A DNA stretch of 64,000 nucleotides from Panopea generosa (lineage: Eukaryota; Mollusca; Bivalvia; Adapedonta; Hiatellidae). A program made the translations under genes and the position numbers. The DNA lies in NCBI GenBank assembly GCA_029582155.1, contig CM055911.1, forward strand, positions 53,288,888-53,352,887, read 5' to 3'. The notes under the pieces were generated by a model. It made no database searches, was not told where the DNA came from, and saw only the letters and a list, made by a program, of their open reading frames with translations. Below, in pieces: positions 36,279 through 50,278 of this stretch (within the stretch, counting starts at the first letter, position 1; each line of letters opens with the position of its first letter).

Positions 36279-39200
36279 CGTACGAATATTTATTACAGCC
36301 CAGTTATCGGTACTATGAATATTTATTACAGGTTATCGGTACTATGAATATTTATTACAGGTTATCGGTACTATGAATATTTATTACAGGTTATCGGTAC
36401 TATGAATATTTATTATAGCCCGACTATCGGTACTACGAATATTTATTACAGCCCAGTTATCGGTACTACGAGTATTTATTACAGCCCGGCTATCGGTACT
36501 ACGAGTATTTATTACAGCCCGGCTATCGGTACTACGAGTATTTATTACAGCCCGGCTATTGGTACTACGAGTATTTATTACAGCCGGGCTATCGGTACTA
36601 TGAGTATCTATTACAGCCCGGCTATCGGTACTATGAGTATTTATTACAGCCCGGCTATTGGTACTATGAGTATTTATTACAGTCCGGCTATCGGTACTAT
36701 GAGTTATAGCCGGGCTATCGGTACTACAAGTATTTATTACAGCCCGGCTATCGGTACTAAGAGTATTTATTACAGTCTGGCTATCGGTACTACGAGTATT
36801 TATTATAGTCTGGCTATCGGTACTAAGAGTATTTATTACAGTCCGGCTATCGGTACTACGAATATTTATTACACCCCGGCTATCGGTAATACCAGTATTT
36901 ATTACAGCCCGGCTATCGGTACTACGAGTATTTATTACAGCCTGGCTATCGGTACTACCAGTATTTATTACAGCCCGGCTATCGGTACTACGAGTATTTA
37001 TTACAGCCCGGCTATCGGTACTACAAGTATTTATTACAGCCCGGCTATCGGTACTACGAGTATTTATTACAGCCCGGCTATCGGTACTACGAATATTTAT
37101 TACAGCCCGGTTATCGGTACTACGAATATTTATTACAACCAGGCTATCGGTACTACGAGTATTTATTACAGCCCGGCTATCGGTACTATGAGTATTTATT
37201 ACAGCCCGGTTATCGGTACTACGAGTATTCATTACAACCCAGCTATCGGTACTACGAGTATTTATTAGAGCCCGGCTATCGGTACTATGAATATTTATTA
37301 CAGCCTGGCTATCGGTACTATGAATATTTATTACAGCCCAGTTATTAGTACTACGAATATTTATTTCAGCCCGGCTATAGGTACTACGAGTATTTATTAC
37401 AGCCCGGCTATCGGTACTAGGAATGTTTATTACAGCCCAGCTATCGGTACTTCGAGTATTTATTACAGCCCGGCTATCGGTACTACGAGTATTTATTACA
37501 GTCTGGCTATCGGTATTACGAATATTTATTACAGCCCAATTATTGGTACTACGAATATTTATTACAGCCCGGCTATCGGTACTACGAGTATTTATTACAG
37601 CCCGGCTATCGGTACTATGAACATTTATTACAGCCCGACTATCGGTACTATGAGTATTTATTACAGTCCGGCTATCGGTACTACGAGTATTTATTACAGC
37701 CCGGCTATCGGTATTACGAGTATTTATTACAGTCCGGCTATCGGCACTACGAGTATTTATTACAGCCCGACTATTGGTACTACGAATATTTATTACAGTC
37801 CGGCTATCGGTTCTACGAATATTTATTACAGCCCAGTTATTGGTACTACGAATATTTATTACAACCCGGCTATCGGTACTACGAGTATTTATTACAGCCC
37901 GGCTATCGGTACTATGAACATTTATTACAGCCCGGCTATCGGTACTATGAGTATTTATTACAGTCCGGCTATCGGTACTACGAGTATTTATTACATCCCT
38001 GCTATCGGTACTACGAGTATTTATTACATCCCTGCTATCGGTACTACGAGTATTTATTACAGTCCGGCTATCAGTACTACGAGTATTTATTACAGCCCGG
38101 CTATCCGTACTACGAGTATTTATTACAGTCCGGCTATTGGCACTACGAGTATTTATTACAGCCCGACTATTGGTACTACGTGTATTTATTACAGTCCGGC
38201 TATCGGTACTACGAATATTTATTACAGCCCGGCTATCAGTACTACGAATATTTATTACAGCCAGGCTATCGGTACTACGAATATATATTACAGCCCGGCT
38301 ATCGGCACTACGAATATTTATTACAGCCCGGCTATCGGCACTACGAATATTAATTACAGCCCGGCTATCGGCACTACGAATATTTATTACAGCCCGGCTA
38401 TCGGCACTACGAATATATATTACAGCCCGGCTATCGGCACTACGAGTATTTATTACAGCCCGACTATTGGTACTACGAATATTTATTACAGCCTGGTTAT
38501 CAGTACTAAGAATATTTATTACAGCCTGGCTATCGGTACTACGAATATTTATTACAGCCCGGCTATCGGTACTAAGAGTATTTATTACAGTCCGGCTATC
38601 GGTACTACGAGTATTTATTATAGTCTGGCTATCAGTACTAAGAGTATTTATTACAGTCCGGCTATCGGTACTACGAATATTTATTACACCCCGGCTATCG
38701 GTACTACGAGTATTTATTACAGCCCGGCTATCGATACTACGAGTATTTATTACAGCCCGGCTATCGTTACTATGAGTATTTATTACAGCCCAGTTATCGG
38801 TTCTACGAATATTTATTACAACCAGGCTGTCGGTACTACGAGTATTTATTACAGCCCGGTTATCGGTACTACGAATATTCATTACAACCCAGCTATCGGT
38901 ACTACGAATATTTATTAGAGCCCGGCTATCGGTACTACGAATATTTATTACAGCCCTGCTATCGGTACTATGAATATTTATTACAGCCCAGTTATCGGTA
39001 CTACGAATATTTATTTCAGCCCGGCTATTGGTACTACGAGTATTTATTACAGCCCGGCTATCGGTACTAGGAATGTTTATTACAGCCCGGCTATCGGTAC
39101 TTCGAGTATTTATTACAGCCCGGCTATCGGTACTACGAATATTTATTACATCCCAGTTATCGGTACTAGGAATGTTTATTACAGCCCGGCTATCTGTACT

Positions 39201-42200
39201 ACGAGTATTTATTACAGCCCGGCTATCGGTACTTCGAGTATTTATTACAGCCCGGCTATCGGTACTACGAATATTTATTACATCCCAGTTATCGGTACTA
39301 GGAATGTTTATTACAGCCCGGCTATTGGTACTTCGAGTATTTATTACAGTCCGGCTATCGGTACTACGAATATTTATTACATCCCAGTTATCGGTACTAC
39401 GAATATTTATTACAGCCCGGCTATCGGTACTTCGAGTATTTATTACAGCCCGGCTATCGGTACTATGAACATTTATTACAGCCCGGCTATCGGTACTACG
39501 AATATTCATTACAGCCTGGCTATCGGTACTACGAGTATTTATTACAGCCCGGCTATCGGTACTATGAGTATTTATTACAGCCCGGTTATCGGTACTACGA
39601 GTATTCATTACAACCCAGCTATCGGTACTACGAGTATTTATTAGAGCCCGGCTATCGGTACTATGAATATTTATTACAGCCTGGCTATCGGTACTATGAA
39701 TATTTATTACAGCCCAGTTATTAGTACTACGAATATTTATTTCAGCCCGGCTATAGGTACTACGAGTATTTATTACAGCCCGGCTATCGGTACTAGGAAT
39801 GTTTATTACAGCCCAGCTATTGGTACTTCGAGTATTTATTACAGCCCGGCTATCGGTACTACGAGTATTTATTACAGTCCGGCTATCGGTATTACGAATA
39901 TTTATTACAGCCCAATTATTGGTACTACGAATATTTATTACACCCTGGCTATCGGTACTACGAGTATTTATTACAGCCCGGCTATCGGTACTATGAACAT
40001 TTATTACAGCCCGGCTATCGGTACTATGAGTATTTATTACAGTCCGGCTATCAGTACTACGAGTATTTATTACAGCCCGGCTATCGGTATTACGAGTATT
40101 TATTACAGTCCGGCTATCGGCACTACGAGTATTTATTACAGCCCGACTATTGGTACTACGAGTATTTATTACAGTCCGGCTATCGGTTCTACGAATATTT
40201 ATTACAGCCCAGTTATTGGTACTACGAATATTTATTACAACCCGGCTATCGGTACTACGAGTATTTATTACAGCCCGGCTATCGGTACTATGAACATTTA
40301 TTACAGCCCGGCTATCGGTACTATGAGTATTTATTACAGTCCGGCTATCGGTACTACGAGTATTTATTACATCCCTGCTATCGATACTACGAGTATTTAT
40401 TACAGTCCGGCTATCGGTACTACGAGTATTTATTACAGCCCGGCTATCCGTACTACGAGTATTTATTACAGTCCGGCTATTGGCACTACGAGTATTTATT
40501 ACAGCCCGACTATTGGTACTACGTGTATTTATTACAGTCCGGCTATCGGTACTACGAATATTTATTACAGCCCGGCTATCGGTACTACGAATATTTATTA
40601 CAGCCAGGCTATCGGCACTACGAATATATATTACAGCCCGGCTATCGGCACTACGAATATTTATTACAGCACGGCTATCGGCACTACGAATATTTATTAC
40701 AGCCCGGCTATCGGCACTACGAATATTTATTACAGCCCGGCTATCGGCACTACGAATATATATTACAGCCCGGCTATCGGCACTACGAGTATTTATTACA
40801 GCCCGACTATTGGTACTATGAATATTTATTACAGCCTGGTTATCAGTACTAAGAATATTTATTACAGCCCGGCTATCGGTACTACGAATATTTATTACAG
40901 CCCGGCTATCGGTACTACGAGTATTTATTACAGTCCGGCTATCGGTACTACGAGTATTTATTACAGCCCGGCTATCGGTACTATGAATATTCATTACAGC
41001 CCGGCTATCGGTACTACGAGTATTTATTACAGCCCAGCTATCGGTACAACCAGTATTTATTACAGCCCGGCTATCGGTACTACGAGTATTTATTACAGCA
41101 GGGCTATAGGTACTATGAGTATCTATTACAGCACGGCTATCGGTACTATGAGTATTTATTACAGCCCGGCTATTGGTACTATGAGTATTTATTACAGTCC
41201 GGCTATCGGTACTATGAGTTACAGCCCGGCTATCGGTACTACGAATATTTATTACAGCCTGGCTATCGATACTAAGAGTATTTATTACAGTCCGGCTATC
41301 GGTACTACGAGTATTTATTATAGTTTGGCTATCAGTACTAAGAGTATTTATTACAGTCCGGCTATCGGTACTACGAATATTTATTACACCCCGGCTATCG
41401 GTACTACGAGTATTTATTACAGCCCGGCTATCGATACTACGAGTATTTATTACAGCCCGGCTATCGGTACTACCAGTATTTATTTCAGACCGGCTATCGG
41501 TACTACGAGTATTTATTACAGCCCGGCTATCGTTACTACGAGTATTTATTACAGCCCAGTTATCGGTACTACGAATATTTATTACAACCAGGCTATCGGT
41601 ACTACGAGTATTTATTACAGCCCGGTTATCGGTACTACGAATATTCATTACAACCCAGCTATCGGTACTACGAGTATTTATTAGAGCCCGGCTATCGGTA
41701 CTACGAATATTTATTACAGCGCTGCTATCGGTACTATGAATATTTATTACAGCCCAGTTATCGGTACTACGAATATTTATTTCAGCCCGGCTATTGGTAC
41801 TACGAGTATTTATTACAGCCCGGCTATCGGTACTAGGAATGTTTATTACAGCCCGGCTATCGGTACTACGAATATTTATTACAGCCCGGCTATCGGTACT
41901 ATGAATATTTATTACAGCCCGGCTATCGGTACTATGAATATTTATTACAGCCCAGTTATCAGTACTACGAATATTTATTTCAGCTCGGCTTTCGGTACTA
42001 CGAGTATTTATTACAGCCCGGCTATCGGTACTACGAGTATTTATTACAGCCATGCTATCGGTACTACCAATATTTATTACAGCCCGGCTATCGGTACTAC
42101 CAATATTTATTACAGCCCGGCTATCGGTATAACGAGTATTTATAACAGCCCGGCTATCGGTACTACGAATATTTATTACAGCCCGGCTATCGGTACTACG

Positions 42201-44728
42201 AATATTTCTTACAGCCTGGCTATTGGTACTACGAGTATCTATTACAGCCCGGCTATAGTTACTATGAGTATTTATTACAGCCCAGCTATCGGTACTTTGA
42301 GTATTTATTACAGCCCTGCTATCGGTACTGCAAGTATTTATTACAGCCCGGCTATCGGTACTACGAGTATTTATTACAGCCCGGCTATCGGTTCTTTGAA
42401 TATTTATTACAGCCCTGCTATCGATACTATGAGTATTTATTACAGCCTGGCTATCGGTTCTATGAATATTTATTACAGCCTAGTTATTGGTACTGGGAAT
42501 ATTTATTACAGCCCGGTTATCGGTACTACAAGTATTTATTACAGCCCGGCTATCTGTACTACGAGTATTTATTACAGCCCGGCTATCGGTACTACGAATA
42601 TTTATTACAGCCCGGCTATCGGTACTATGAATATTTATTACAGCCCGGCTATTGGTTCTACGAATATTTAATACAGCCAGGCTATCGGTACTACGAATAT
42701 CTCTTACAGCCTGGCTATCGGTACTACGAGTATCTATTACAGCCCGGCTATCGTTACTTTGAGTATTTATTACAGCCCAGCTATCGGTACTTTGAATATT
42801 TATTACAGCCCTGCTATCGGTACTGCAAGTATTTATTACAACCCGGCTATCGGTACTACGAGTATTTATTACAGCCCGGCTATCGGTACTACGAATATTT
42901 CTTACAGCCTGGCTATCGGTACTATGAGTATCTATTACAGCCCGGCTATCGTTACTTTGAGTATTTATTACAGCCCAGCTATCGGTTCTTTGAATATTTA
43001 TTACAGCCCTGCTATCGGTACTATGAGTATTTATTACAGCATGGCTATCGGTTCTATGAATATTTATTACAGCCTAGTTATTGGTACTGGGAATATTTAT
43101 TACAGCCCGGTTATCGGTACTACAAGTATTTATTACAGCCCGGCTATCTGTACTACGAGTATTTATTACAGCCCTGCTATCGGTACTATGAATATTTATT
43201 ACAGCCCGGCTATCGGTACTGCGAATATTTATTACTGCCCGGCTATCGGTACTATGAATATTTATTACAGCCCGGCTATTGGTTCTACGAATATTTATTA
43301 CAGCCCAGCTATCAGTACTACGAATATTAATTACAGCCAGGCTTTCAGTGCTACGAGTATTTATTACAGCCCGGCTATCGGTTTTACGAGTATTTATTAC
43401 AGCCCGGCTATCAGTTCTACGAATATTTATTACAGCCCGATTATCGGTACTACGAGTATTTATTACAGCCCGGCTATCGGTACTACGAGTATTTATTACA
43501 GCCCGGCTATCGGTACTACGAATATTTATTACAGCCCGGCTATCAGTACTACGAATATTTATTACAGTCCGGCTATCGGTACTACGAATATTTTTTACAG
43601 CCCGGCTATCGGTAGTACGAGTATTTATTACAGCCGGCTATCTGTACTACGAGTATTTATTACAGCCCGGCTATGGGTACTACGAATATTTATTACAGCA
43701 CGGCTATCGGTACTACGAATATCTATTACAGCCCGGCTATCGGTACTACGAGTATCTATTGCAGCCCGGCTACCGGTACTACGAGTATCTATTACAGCCC
43801 GGCTATCGGTACTACGAGTATCTATTACAGCCCGGCTATCGGTACTACAAGTATCTTTACAGCCCGGCTATCGGTACTACGAGTATCTATATCAGCCCGG
43901 CTATCGGTACTACGAGTATTTATTACAGCCCGGCTATCGGTACTACGAGTATTTATTACAGCCCTGCTATCGGTACTGCGAGTATTTATTACAGCCCAGC
44001 TATCGGTATTATGAGTATTTATTACAGCCCGGCTATCGGTACTACGAATATTTATTACAGCCTGGCTATCGGTACTACGAGTATTTATTAGAGGCTGGCT
44101 ATCGGTACTACGAGTATTTATTAGAGCCCGGCTATCGGTACTATGAGTATTAATTACAGCCCGGTTATCGGGTTGATGAGTATTTATTACAGCCCGGCTA
44201 TCGATACTACGAGTATTTATTACAGCCCGGCTATGGGTACAACGAGTATTTATTAGAGCCCGGCTATCGGTGCTACGAATATTTATTACAGCCCAGCTAT
44301 CGGTATTATGAGTATTTATTACAGCCCAGTTATCGGTATTATGAGTATTTATTACAGCCCGGCTATCGGTACTACGAGTATTTATTACAGCCTGGCTATC
44401 GGTACTACGAGTATTTATTAGAGGCTGGCTATCGGTACTACGAGTATTTATTAGAGCCCGGCTATCGGTACTATGAGTATTTATTACAGCCCGGTTATCG
44501 GGTTTATGAGTATTTATTACAGCCCGGCTATCGATACTACGAGTATTTATTACAGCCCGGCTATGGGTACAACGAGTATTTATTAGAGCCTGGCTATCGG
44601 TACTACGAATATTTATTACAGCCGGCTATCGAAACTATGAGTATTTATTACAGCCCGGCTATTTATTACAGCCTGGTTATTTATTACATCCCGGCTATTT
44701 ATTACAGCCGTGCTATCGGTACTAGGCG
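36279..44728. repeat. 33-bp tandem satellite, about 255 units
   Basis: The unit is TACTACGAGTATTTATTACA then GCCCGGCTATCGG, 33 bp. The first few units (36297..36410) are 29-bp forms lacking four bases. Reading frame is kept from the start of the 33-bp units to about 43632, after which small indels appear (43632, 43855, 44620). A large block is duplicated at an offset of 2376 bp (37287 with 39663, 37423 with 39799), falling to 2343 bp downstream (38137 with 40480). In the consensus three plus frames and one minus frame are free of stops. Confidence 0.98.
36384..42053 (-). other. 1889-codon open frame inside the 33-bp satellite; coding status unresolved
   Basis: An ATG at 42051..42053 opens a frame of about 172 repeats of an 11-residue unit (AVINTRSTDSR and variants such as AEINIRSTDNW), ending at a TAA created by a shortened 29-bp unit. 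No signal peptide, splice site, promoter or non-repeat domain can be seen. None of the consensus codons of this frame is one substitution from a stop, so the absence of stops is weak evidence. The absence of frameshifting indels is more notable. A neutral satellite with a unit length divisible by three remains the default reading. Confidence 0.25.
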
Positions 44729-47499
44729 TATTTATATTTTCAATATCAAGATTTTATCTTGGATCTCTCGTCCTGTTGACTTTATATAACTATAATGTGC
44801 AGGTACGGCATACTATCCCAGTGAATTATTTTTTATTGACGTAATTGCGCATTACAAAAGTTAATGCTTTACACAAGTCGATAGTATTATATTTAGTGTA
44901 TGCGTTTTCCTTATTGATATCGGTTACATCATATTTCATTGCGAACGTGCTACTGTAAACTGCTTTACCGTATTTCGTTGGAAAGAAAAAAAATCGTTAT
45001 GCTATGGTTTATTTTGTATTAATTCAATTATTTATATTTCATTTTACAAAGCATTTGCATTACTGTGGGAAAACATAGAGAAAAATAACAAAAAAATGTA
45101 TATGGGTATTTGGTGAGGGAAGCCACACTGTATTAAAGTTTCCACTCCTAAATGCAAAGTTAAAGCACTGTGATAAATGAAACATAAATATCTAAAACAA
45201 AATATTTCAAAATATTTAAATAATAACATTCATATTTTACCTTTTAATATCCATCCAAAATCTCGATTTACAACTGACACTGCGTTCGGCTAAGCTTTAT
45301 TTATAAACTCAGAATAATTGACGTTTCCGTACAACAAACCAACGTTTAAATGTAACAAATATTTCAATATATTACAATTTAATCAAACTATTCTTCAAAG
45401 TATTAGAACGCGCGTTGTATTCCAGTGTTTTCCGACAGCAGCGCGTTGTATATGTATAATCTACCATGCATGCCAGTAACTATGATTCATGCATTGTCAT
45501 CAAAATGCCTTTAACGTTTGCTTGTCAACTAATAATTTACACTGACTATTATAGACTCAAATAATTTAATGAATACCGACTCGAATACGTTAATGAAACA
45601 GATATTTAAAAACACGTTTTTTTTTTCATTTAACTACTGAAAACCTTCCCAAATATTTCAATTCTAAAGCATTACTGGAATTTCCTTTTGTTTTTGTTAT
45701 ATCAAGTCAATAGATTATAAAATCATTAAACCATTTCAATGGCAATTTGGTGTTACATTTCATAATTGCAATAACTGCACCTAAAGAGTATTCTATGTCA
45801 GCTATGGCACGTGTTTTTTAAAGTAATCAATTAGAGGACGCACAAAAACGCTTCTGTCTCCAGCATTATCGAGAACACTTGTTTCCAGTACAGTTCATTG
45901 ATTCGTGTCGCTCGTTATAATAAGCAGCCACTGCTGTTCAATATTTCACGCTGTGATGTCTTCCTGTTTCTCCGACATGTCCATTGTCAACACGGCTATT
46001 TTCAACAAGAGCATTGTTGTTTTCGTTTCTTTTTCTCAAGTTAACATGAATTAAACACTAATACAATCCACGTACACAGTTCCTCTAAATCTGGTTTCTG
46101 TCCGCAGTTGAAAAGATAGACATTCCCTTTATGAAAATGTTATTTTTTCATTGTCAATATGTATAACTCAGTTAAAAACTTACTTGCCGTTTCTACTAAC
46201 GACTATTTTTAGGATTACACCTTGCTTTTTTCGCAGCGTCAGAGCATGTTTTTCAAAACATTTGAACATCCTTGCTCCATGCTGTGTTTTAAGTCCGTAC
46301 AATTTTGCTGATTTCTCGATTGCGTGATTATGGATAAATGAATAATTGACTATACTTGATGATATCATCAACGACTACCCAGCACACACTGCGGTAACTC
46401 CCTCTTATAACACCGCTATCAGCCGACCATCACGGCATTTCGTTATTTACACCTGAAAACCATTAATTCTCCGAGCAGTCACATACATTTCTATGACAAC
46501 TCAGACTTGTATTTCGGTCATTTATTAACTTTAAAAAATATTGGAAACTCAAATTGCATGACGATAATGAAGCGATATTAATTCTTGATACGGAACTAGA
46601 ATCCAATGAATATGTTGTGTGTGGGTGATTTTTTCGCTATAATATAATGACTTTAATTGTCTTTCGCAAAATGCATCGATATTTCCTAATTGCTTGATCA
46701 ATATTTGTCAATGCAAAACCGCCATCATATAATTATGCAAGTATGTTTTATTCAATAAAACATCTGATGATCAGACAAATTATTGTTCTTTTTTTTGTTG
46801 TTCAGTTTGAAAACGGTTTATATGAGCTTATTCATTTTTCGAATGCCAGTGTCAAGTCGGTAATTAGTCTATCCCAGAAACTGCTATCTCTCGAATCAGG
46901 TCTATCAACCACCAATGAAAAAGCAGGGAATTATATGCCTGTCCCATAATTGAACGTTTACTAAACGTTGACGTCATCCAAACATTCAGTTGAAGCAACT
47001 GACCAACCAACGTCATCAAATGGGGCTTTCCCAACATTGCTATTTAACGGACCCAATCGGGAAAGCTTGGTTCGTATTACAGATTAAGTGGATAATAGTC
47101 ATGCTAGTATTTCCTCTGTGTGCAGTCCATAGTTTATATGGGGCACCAAATGCATTATTTGTTCTTGCACTATTGTGGTGACATTGTCATTTAAATGTTT
47201 TTCCTGATGAACATGATTTTGAAGCTTAAAAAAAAAGACTTGAAAACCAACCTGAAGACTAATTTTGAATAAGTAAGTTTTGTACACTAATTTACTTCAC
47301 TTTTAAAATAACAGTGTGTCTTAAATGTCTGAATTTGAGTCCAACCTTTAAAATGAATATCAGCACATATCTACCATTAAAACTAAACTATGAAAGATTT
47401 GGAATTTCATAAAGGCGAAAGGCTTAATTGAATCAAATAGGACCTGAATCCCAAATCTTAAACTGAATATCACGAATGTCACATCGCCAAAAAGTGTAT
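44729..47499. other. No gene recognised
   Basis: AT-rich sequence. Frames of 61-68 codons (45044..45229, 46180..46371, 46743..46949, 46990..47181) lack recognisable motifs. A full CRE-type palindrome TGACGTCA sits at 46969, but with no identifiable gene next to it. Confidence 0.4.
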
Positions 47500-47575
47500 A
47501 TATTTAGCGTCTTTTTTTATGTCATCAAGTGCTAACAGACGACCAGCTAACCTTTCGAGTTATGCTCCGGCACTG
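47500..47575 (-). mobile_element. 3' part of a SINE of family G
   Basis: TATTTAGCGTCTTTTTTTAT, then GTCATCAAGTGCTAACAGAC and GACCAGCTAACC, match the left (3') ends of the copies at 50.86 and 54.06 kb. The rest of the element is absent, as in a 5'-truncated retroposed copy. Confidence 0.6.
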
Positions 47576-49061
47576 ATGCAAACAAATATTTTGCAAGGGA
47601 TAAAAATAATAAAACCAATGTACCTCGCCATGAGATAAACCAAATTCAACAAAATGTAACCAGTGTAGCTGATCAAATCGAAATCCTTTAACGCATTTGT
47701 AGCGATATTCTTATTTTAGTTTAGCATCGACATGTATTGCTTTGTCATGTTTTTTCAGTAAAGCTTAGCTTGATATAAGCAAGGAATGGAGGATTAATAC
47801 TTTAATCATTCATAACTTATTTCTTGTACATAAACTGTTAGATGTATATAATCGTGGATGATCAAACATGTTTCGAAAACGCAAAATCATCTTGAACTTT
47901 AGATATTGAGGTTTGAAGGAAAATTTATCATAGTTTGTCGTTGTTTTAGCTGCCGTATACAAATTTTGTAATCATAAGTACTTCAACAATTTTAAACACA
48001 AATTTCTGGGAATGGTATTGTTTTGACGAGAAGTTCATTCTGCTTTATAAGACTTTTGATTTTTCTTCGTGAAATGAATTGAAGTTAAGATAATTGAAAA
48101 TTTGCCTGAATACGCGAGCGTTAACAACATCTCAATCAGTTGCATTGCATTCTCTTTATAATGCCTTGATATAATACAGAAACTGTTATTTTAACAATTC
48201 TAAAACTTTGGAAACAAACTGACATACTCCCTGTAGCTAAAGATAATTTTCGTTAAGAATTTAAAAGACACCTGTTAGAGAAAACCTGAAAAACTCTTTT
48301 CCTGATATATTACTTCGTTTGCTCATTCTTTACAAATGCTATAATTGATCGATTGTATGGATGGTGTTGTAAAGAAATGGCTTATAACCATAATTCCACT
48401 GATGTGAATTTTTTTTTTCAAACGTTGATAATTTTATCATGTATAGACAAATTGTTGATATTCGGTTGGATACCAATTGTGAACCACTTAAAGTTATTAC
48501 ACAGGTTTGTATTGTATTGTTAATTCTTTAGCAAAACACACATTGTCAGGTGATAAACGCTATAAAGGTAATTCGTATTTTGCTCAAATGATAATTAATT
48601 TGAGTGTTCTGAATCCTAACTAAGCATTTCAAATTCACAATTTTCTTTATCTATTTCTTTCTTACAACTGGTTCATGTACCTTTTTTCTAATATGAATAG
48701 GTGTGTTTCCGAGCTAAGTAGGGTCACAAATCATCTCGTTCTTTGTATCAATGTAAACATTATGTCTGATAACTTCTATTTGTTGAGCGCATTGTTGCTG
48801 TGAAATAGATAGCTGCTTAGGCGGTGCTAGGAGTCGTGAGTGTTTTTTACACATTTCATAACACCTTATGACCCCTCATATTCGAAAAACCGAATCAATA
48901 TCTTGTTTCTCTGTTCTTCAAGGGCGCCATTTTTAATAGATGATGTTTACGTATACAACTGTATTTTCATGTCCGTGCTGTTTAACCGTAAAAGTAGAAA
49001 TTCGCTTGAGGCAATGGTAGGTGGCATATAGGAAGTAGTTAAGTATGTTAGTTTAGTAAGT
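47576..49061. other. No gene recognised
   Basis: AT-rich intergenic-type sequence. A 63-codon plus frame at 48840 is likely chance. Confidence 0.4.
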
Positions 49062-49150
49062 TTATCGCGATAAAAGATCAGAGCTTATATGGACCGCTTT
49101 CGAGTCTGACTCACTGGGATGAACCAGTACTGAGTGTTGTTTTATGAAAG
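49062..49150 (-). mobile_element. SINE family R, body fragment that seeds the 131-bp array
   Basis: ATCGCGATAAAAGATCAGAG, ACCGCTTTCGAGTCTGAC and GAACCAGTACTGAGTGTTG form the reverse complement of the body of 58222..58390. The tRNA head is missing, and after TTTTATGA the sequence passes into the tandem repeat. Confidence 0.65.
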
Positions 49151-49765
49151 TTATGGATGTTGAATATTGCCTCATTAACATATTCTATAAAACCGAGTCT
49201 TCTGTTGTGTTTTGATTGCGTTTTGTGCTTCCTAATCTTACATACTGGGTAGAACCAATACAGAGTGTTGTTTTATGAGAGTTATCAATGTTGATTATTG
49301 CCTAATGAACAGATTCTATAAAAACGAGTTTTCTGTTGTGTTTTGATTGCATTTTGTGCTTCAAAATCTGACATACTAGGTAGAACCAATACTGAGTGTT
49401 GTTTTATGAGAGTTATGGATCTTGATTATTGCCCCATGGACAGATTATATAAAACCGAGTTTTCTGTTGTGTTTTGATTGCGTTTTGTGCTTCCGAATCT
49501 GACATACTGGGTAGAACCAATACAGAGTGTTGTTTTATGAGAGTATGGAAGTTGATTATTGCCCTATGGACAGATTATATAAAACCGAGCTTTCTGTTGT
49601 GTTTTGATTGAGTTTTGTGCTTCCGAATCTGACATACTTTGTAGAACCAATACAGAGTGTTGTTTTATGAGAGTTATGGATGTTGATTATTGCCCTATGG
49701 ACATATTATATAAAACTAAGTATTCTGTTGTGATTTGGTTGTGTTTTGTGCTTCCATATGATCAT
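49121..49765. repeat. 131-bp tandem array, about five units
   Basis: GAACCA(G/A)TAC recurs at 49121, 49252, 49383, 49514 and 49644, spacing 131, 131, 131, 130. Each unit contains the SINE-derived GAGTGTTGTTTTATGA and then GTTATGGATGTTGATTATTG, CAGATTATATAAAACCGAG and TTTTGTGCTTCC. A 73-codon frame across the last units is a repeat translation. Confidence 0.95.
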
Positions 49766-50278
49766 TTTATTGGATATAAATGCAAGAAAAATAAAATGAT
49801 GTATCTATGTCGTGAGTTCCATTAAATGCAATTTGTGTTTTGCTGAAATCAAAACTAATTTAAAGGTCTACCGCTGACCTCAATTAAGAAAAAAAATGTA
49901 AATTTTACAACATCACTTTCTCTTCAATTTAAAACATTTCGTAAACGTATTAACTAAAAATATTTATCTGAATTTTGAGATTTACAACGTTAGTAATTCC
50001 CTCGACCATCTCTGTTTGTTAAACAATATCAATAAGCTTTTAAATAATTCGATTGGACGGCCTAATGCATGGTTAGGATTTACAGATTTACAGTCAACAA
50101 CCACGTAGTCATACTTAGTTAATCCGAAAGCAAAATGAATTATGGACTCAATAGTGGTAAGACAAAGCACTAAACTGGCGCGGGTGTCCTGGATACGTAT
50201 CTGTTTCTCCGCCTTGTATCCTTTATAACTATTCTCCTGCTGTTCGGATTCTGTTTTGTGTAGTGTTTTATTGTAAAC
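49766..50278. other. No gene recognised
   Basis: AT-rich sequence with no supported feature. Confidence 0.4.

Noticed and set aside
36402-44153. Plus-strand frames of up to 673 codons with a TTSIYYSPAIG-type repeat
   Set aside because: They come from the 33-bp unit being divisible by three. All three plus frames are open in the consensus, and these frames are cut by TAG codons arising from TAC in several blocks.
36279-44728. A CRISPR array, from regular 33-bp periodicity
   Set aside because: There are no unique spacers between constant repeats. The whole unit repeats with scattered point changes, the DNA is eukaryotic and no cas genes exist. The same applies to the other arrays.
46969-46976. 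TGACGTCA as a functional cAMP response element
   Set aside because: A perfect palindrome, but no gene start, TATA-like box or other promoter sign could be tied to it.
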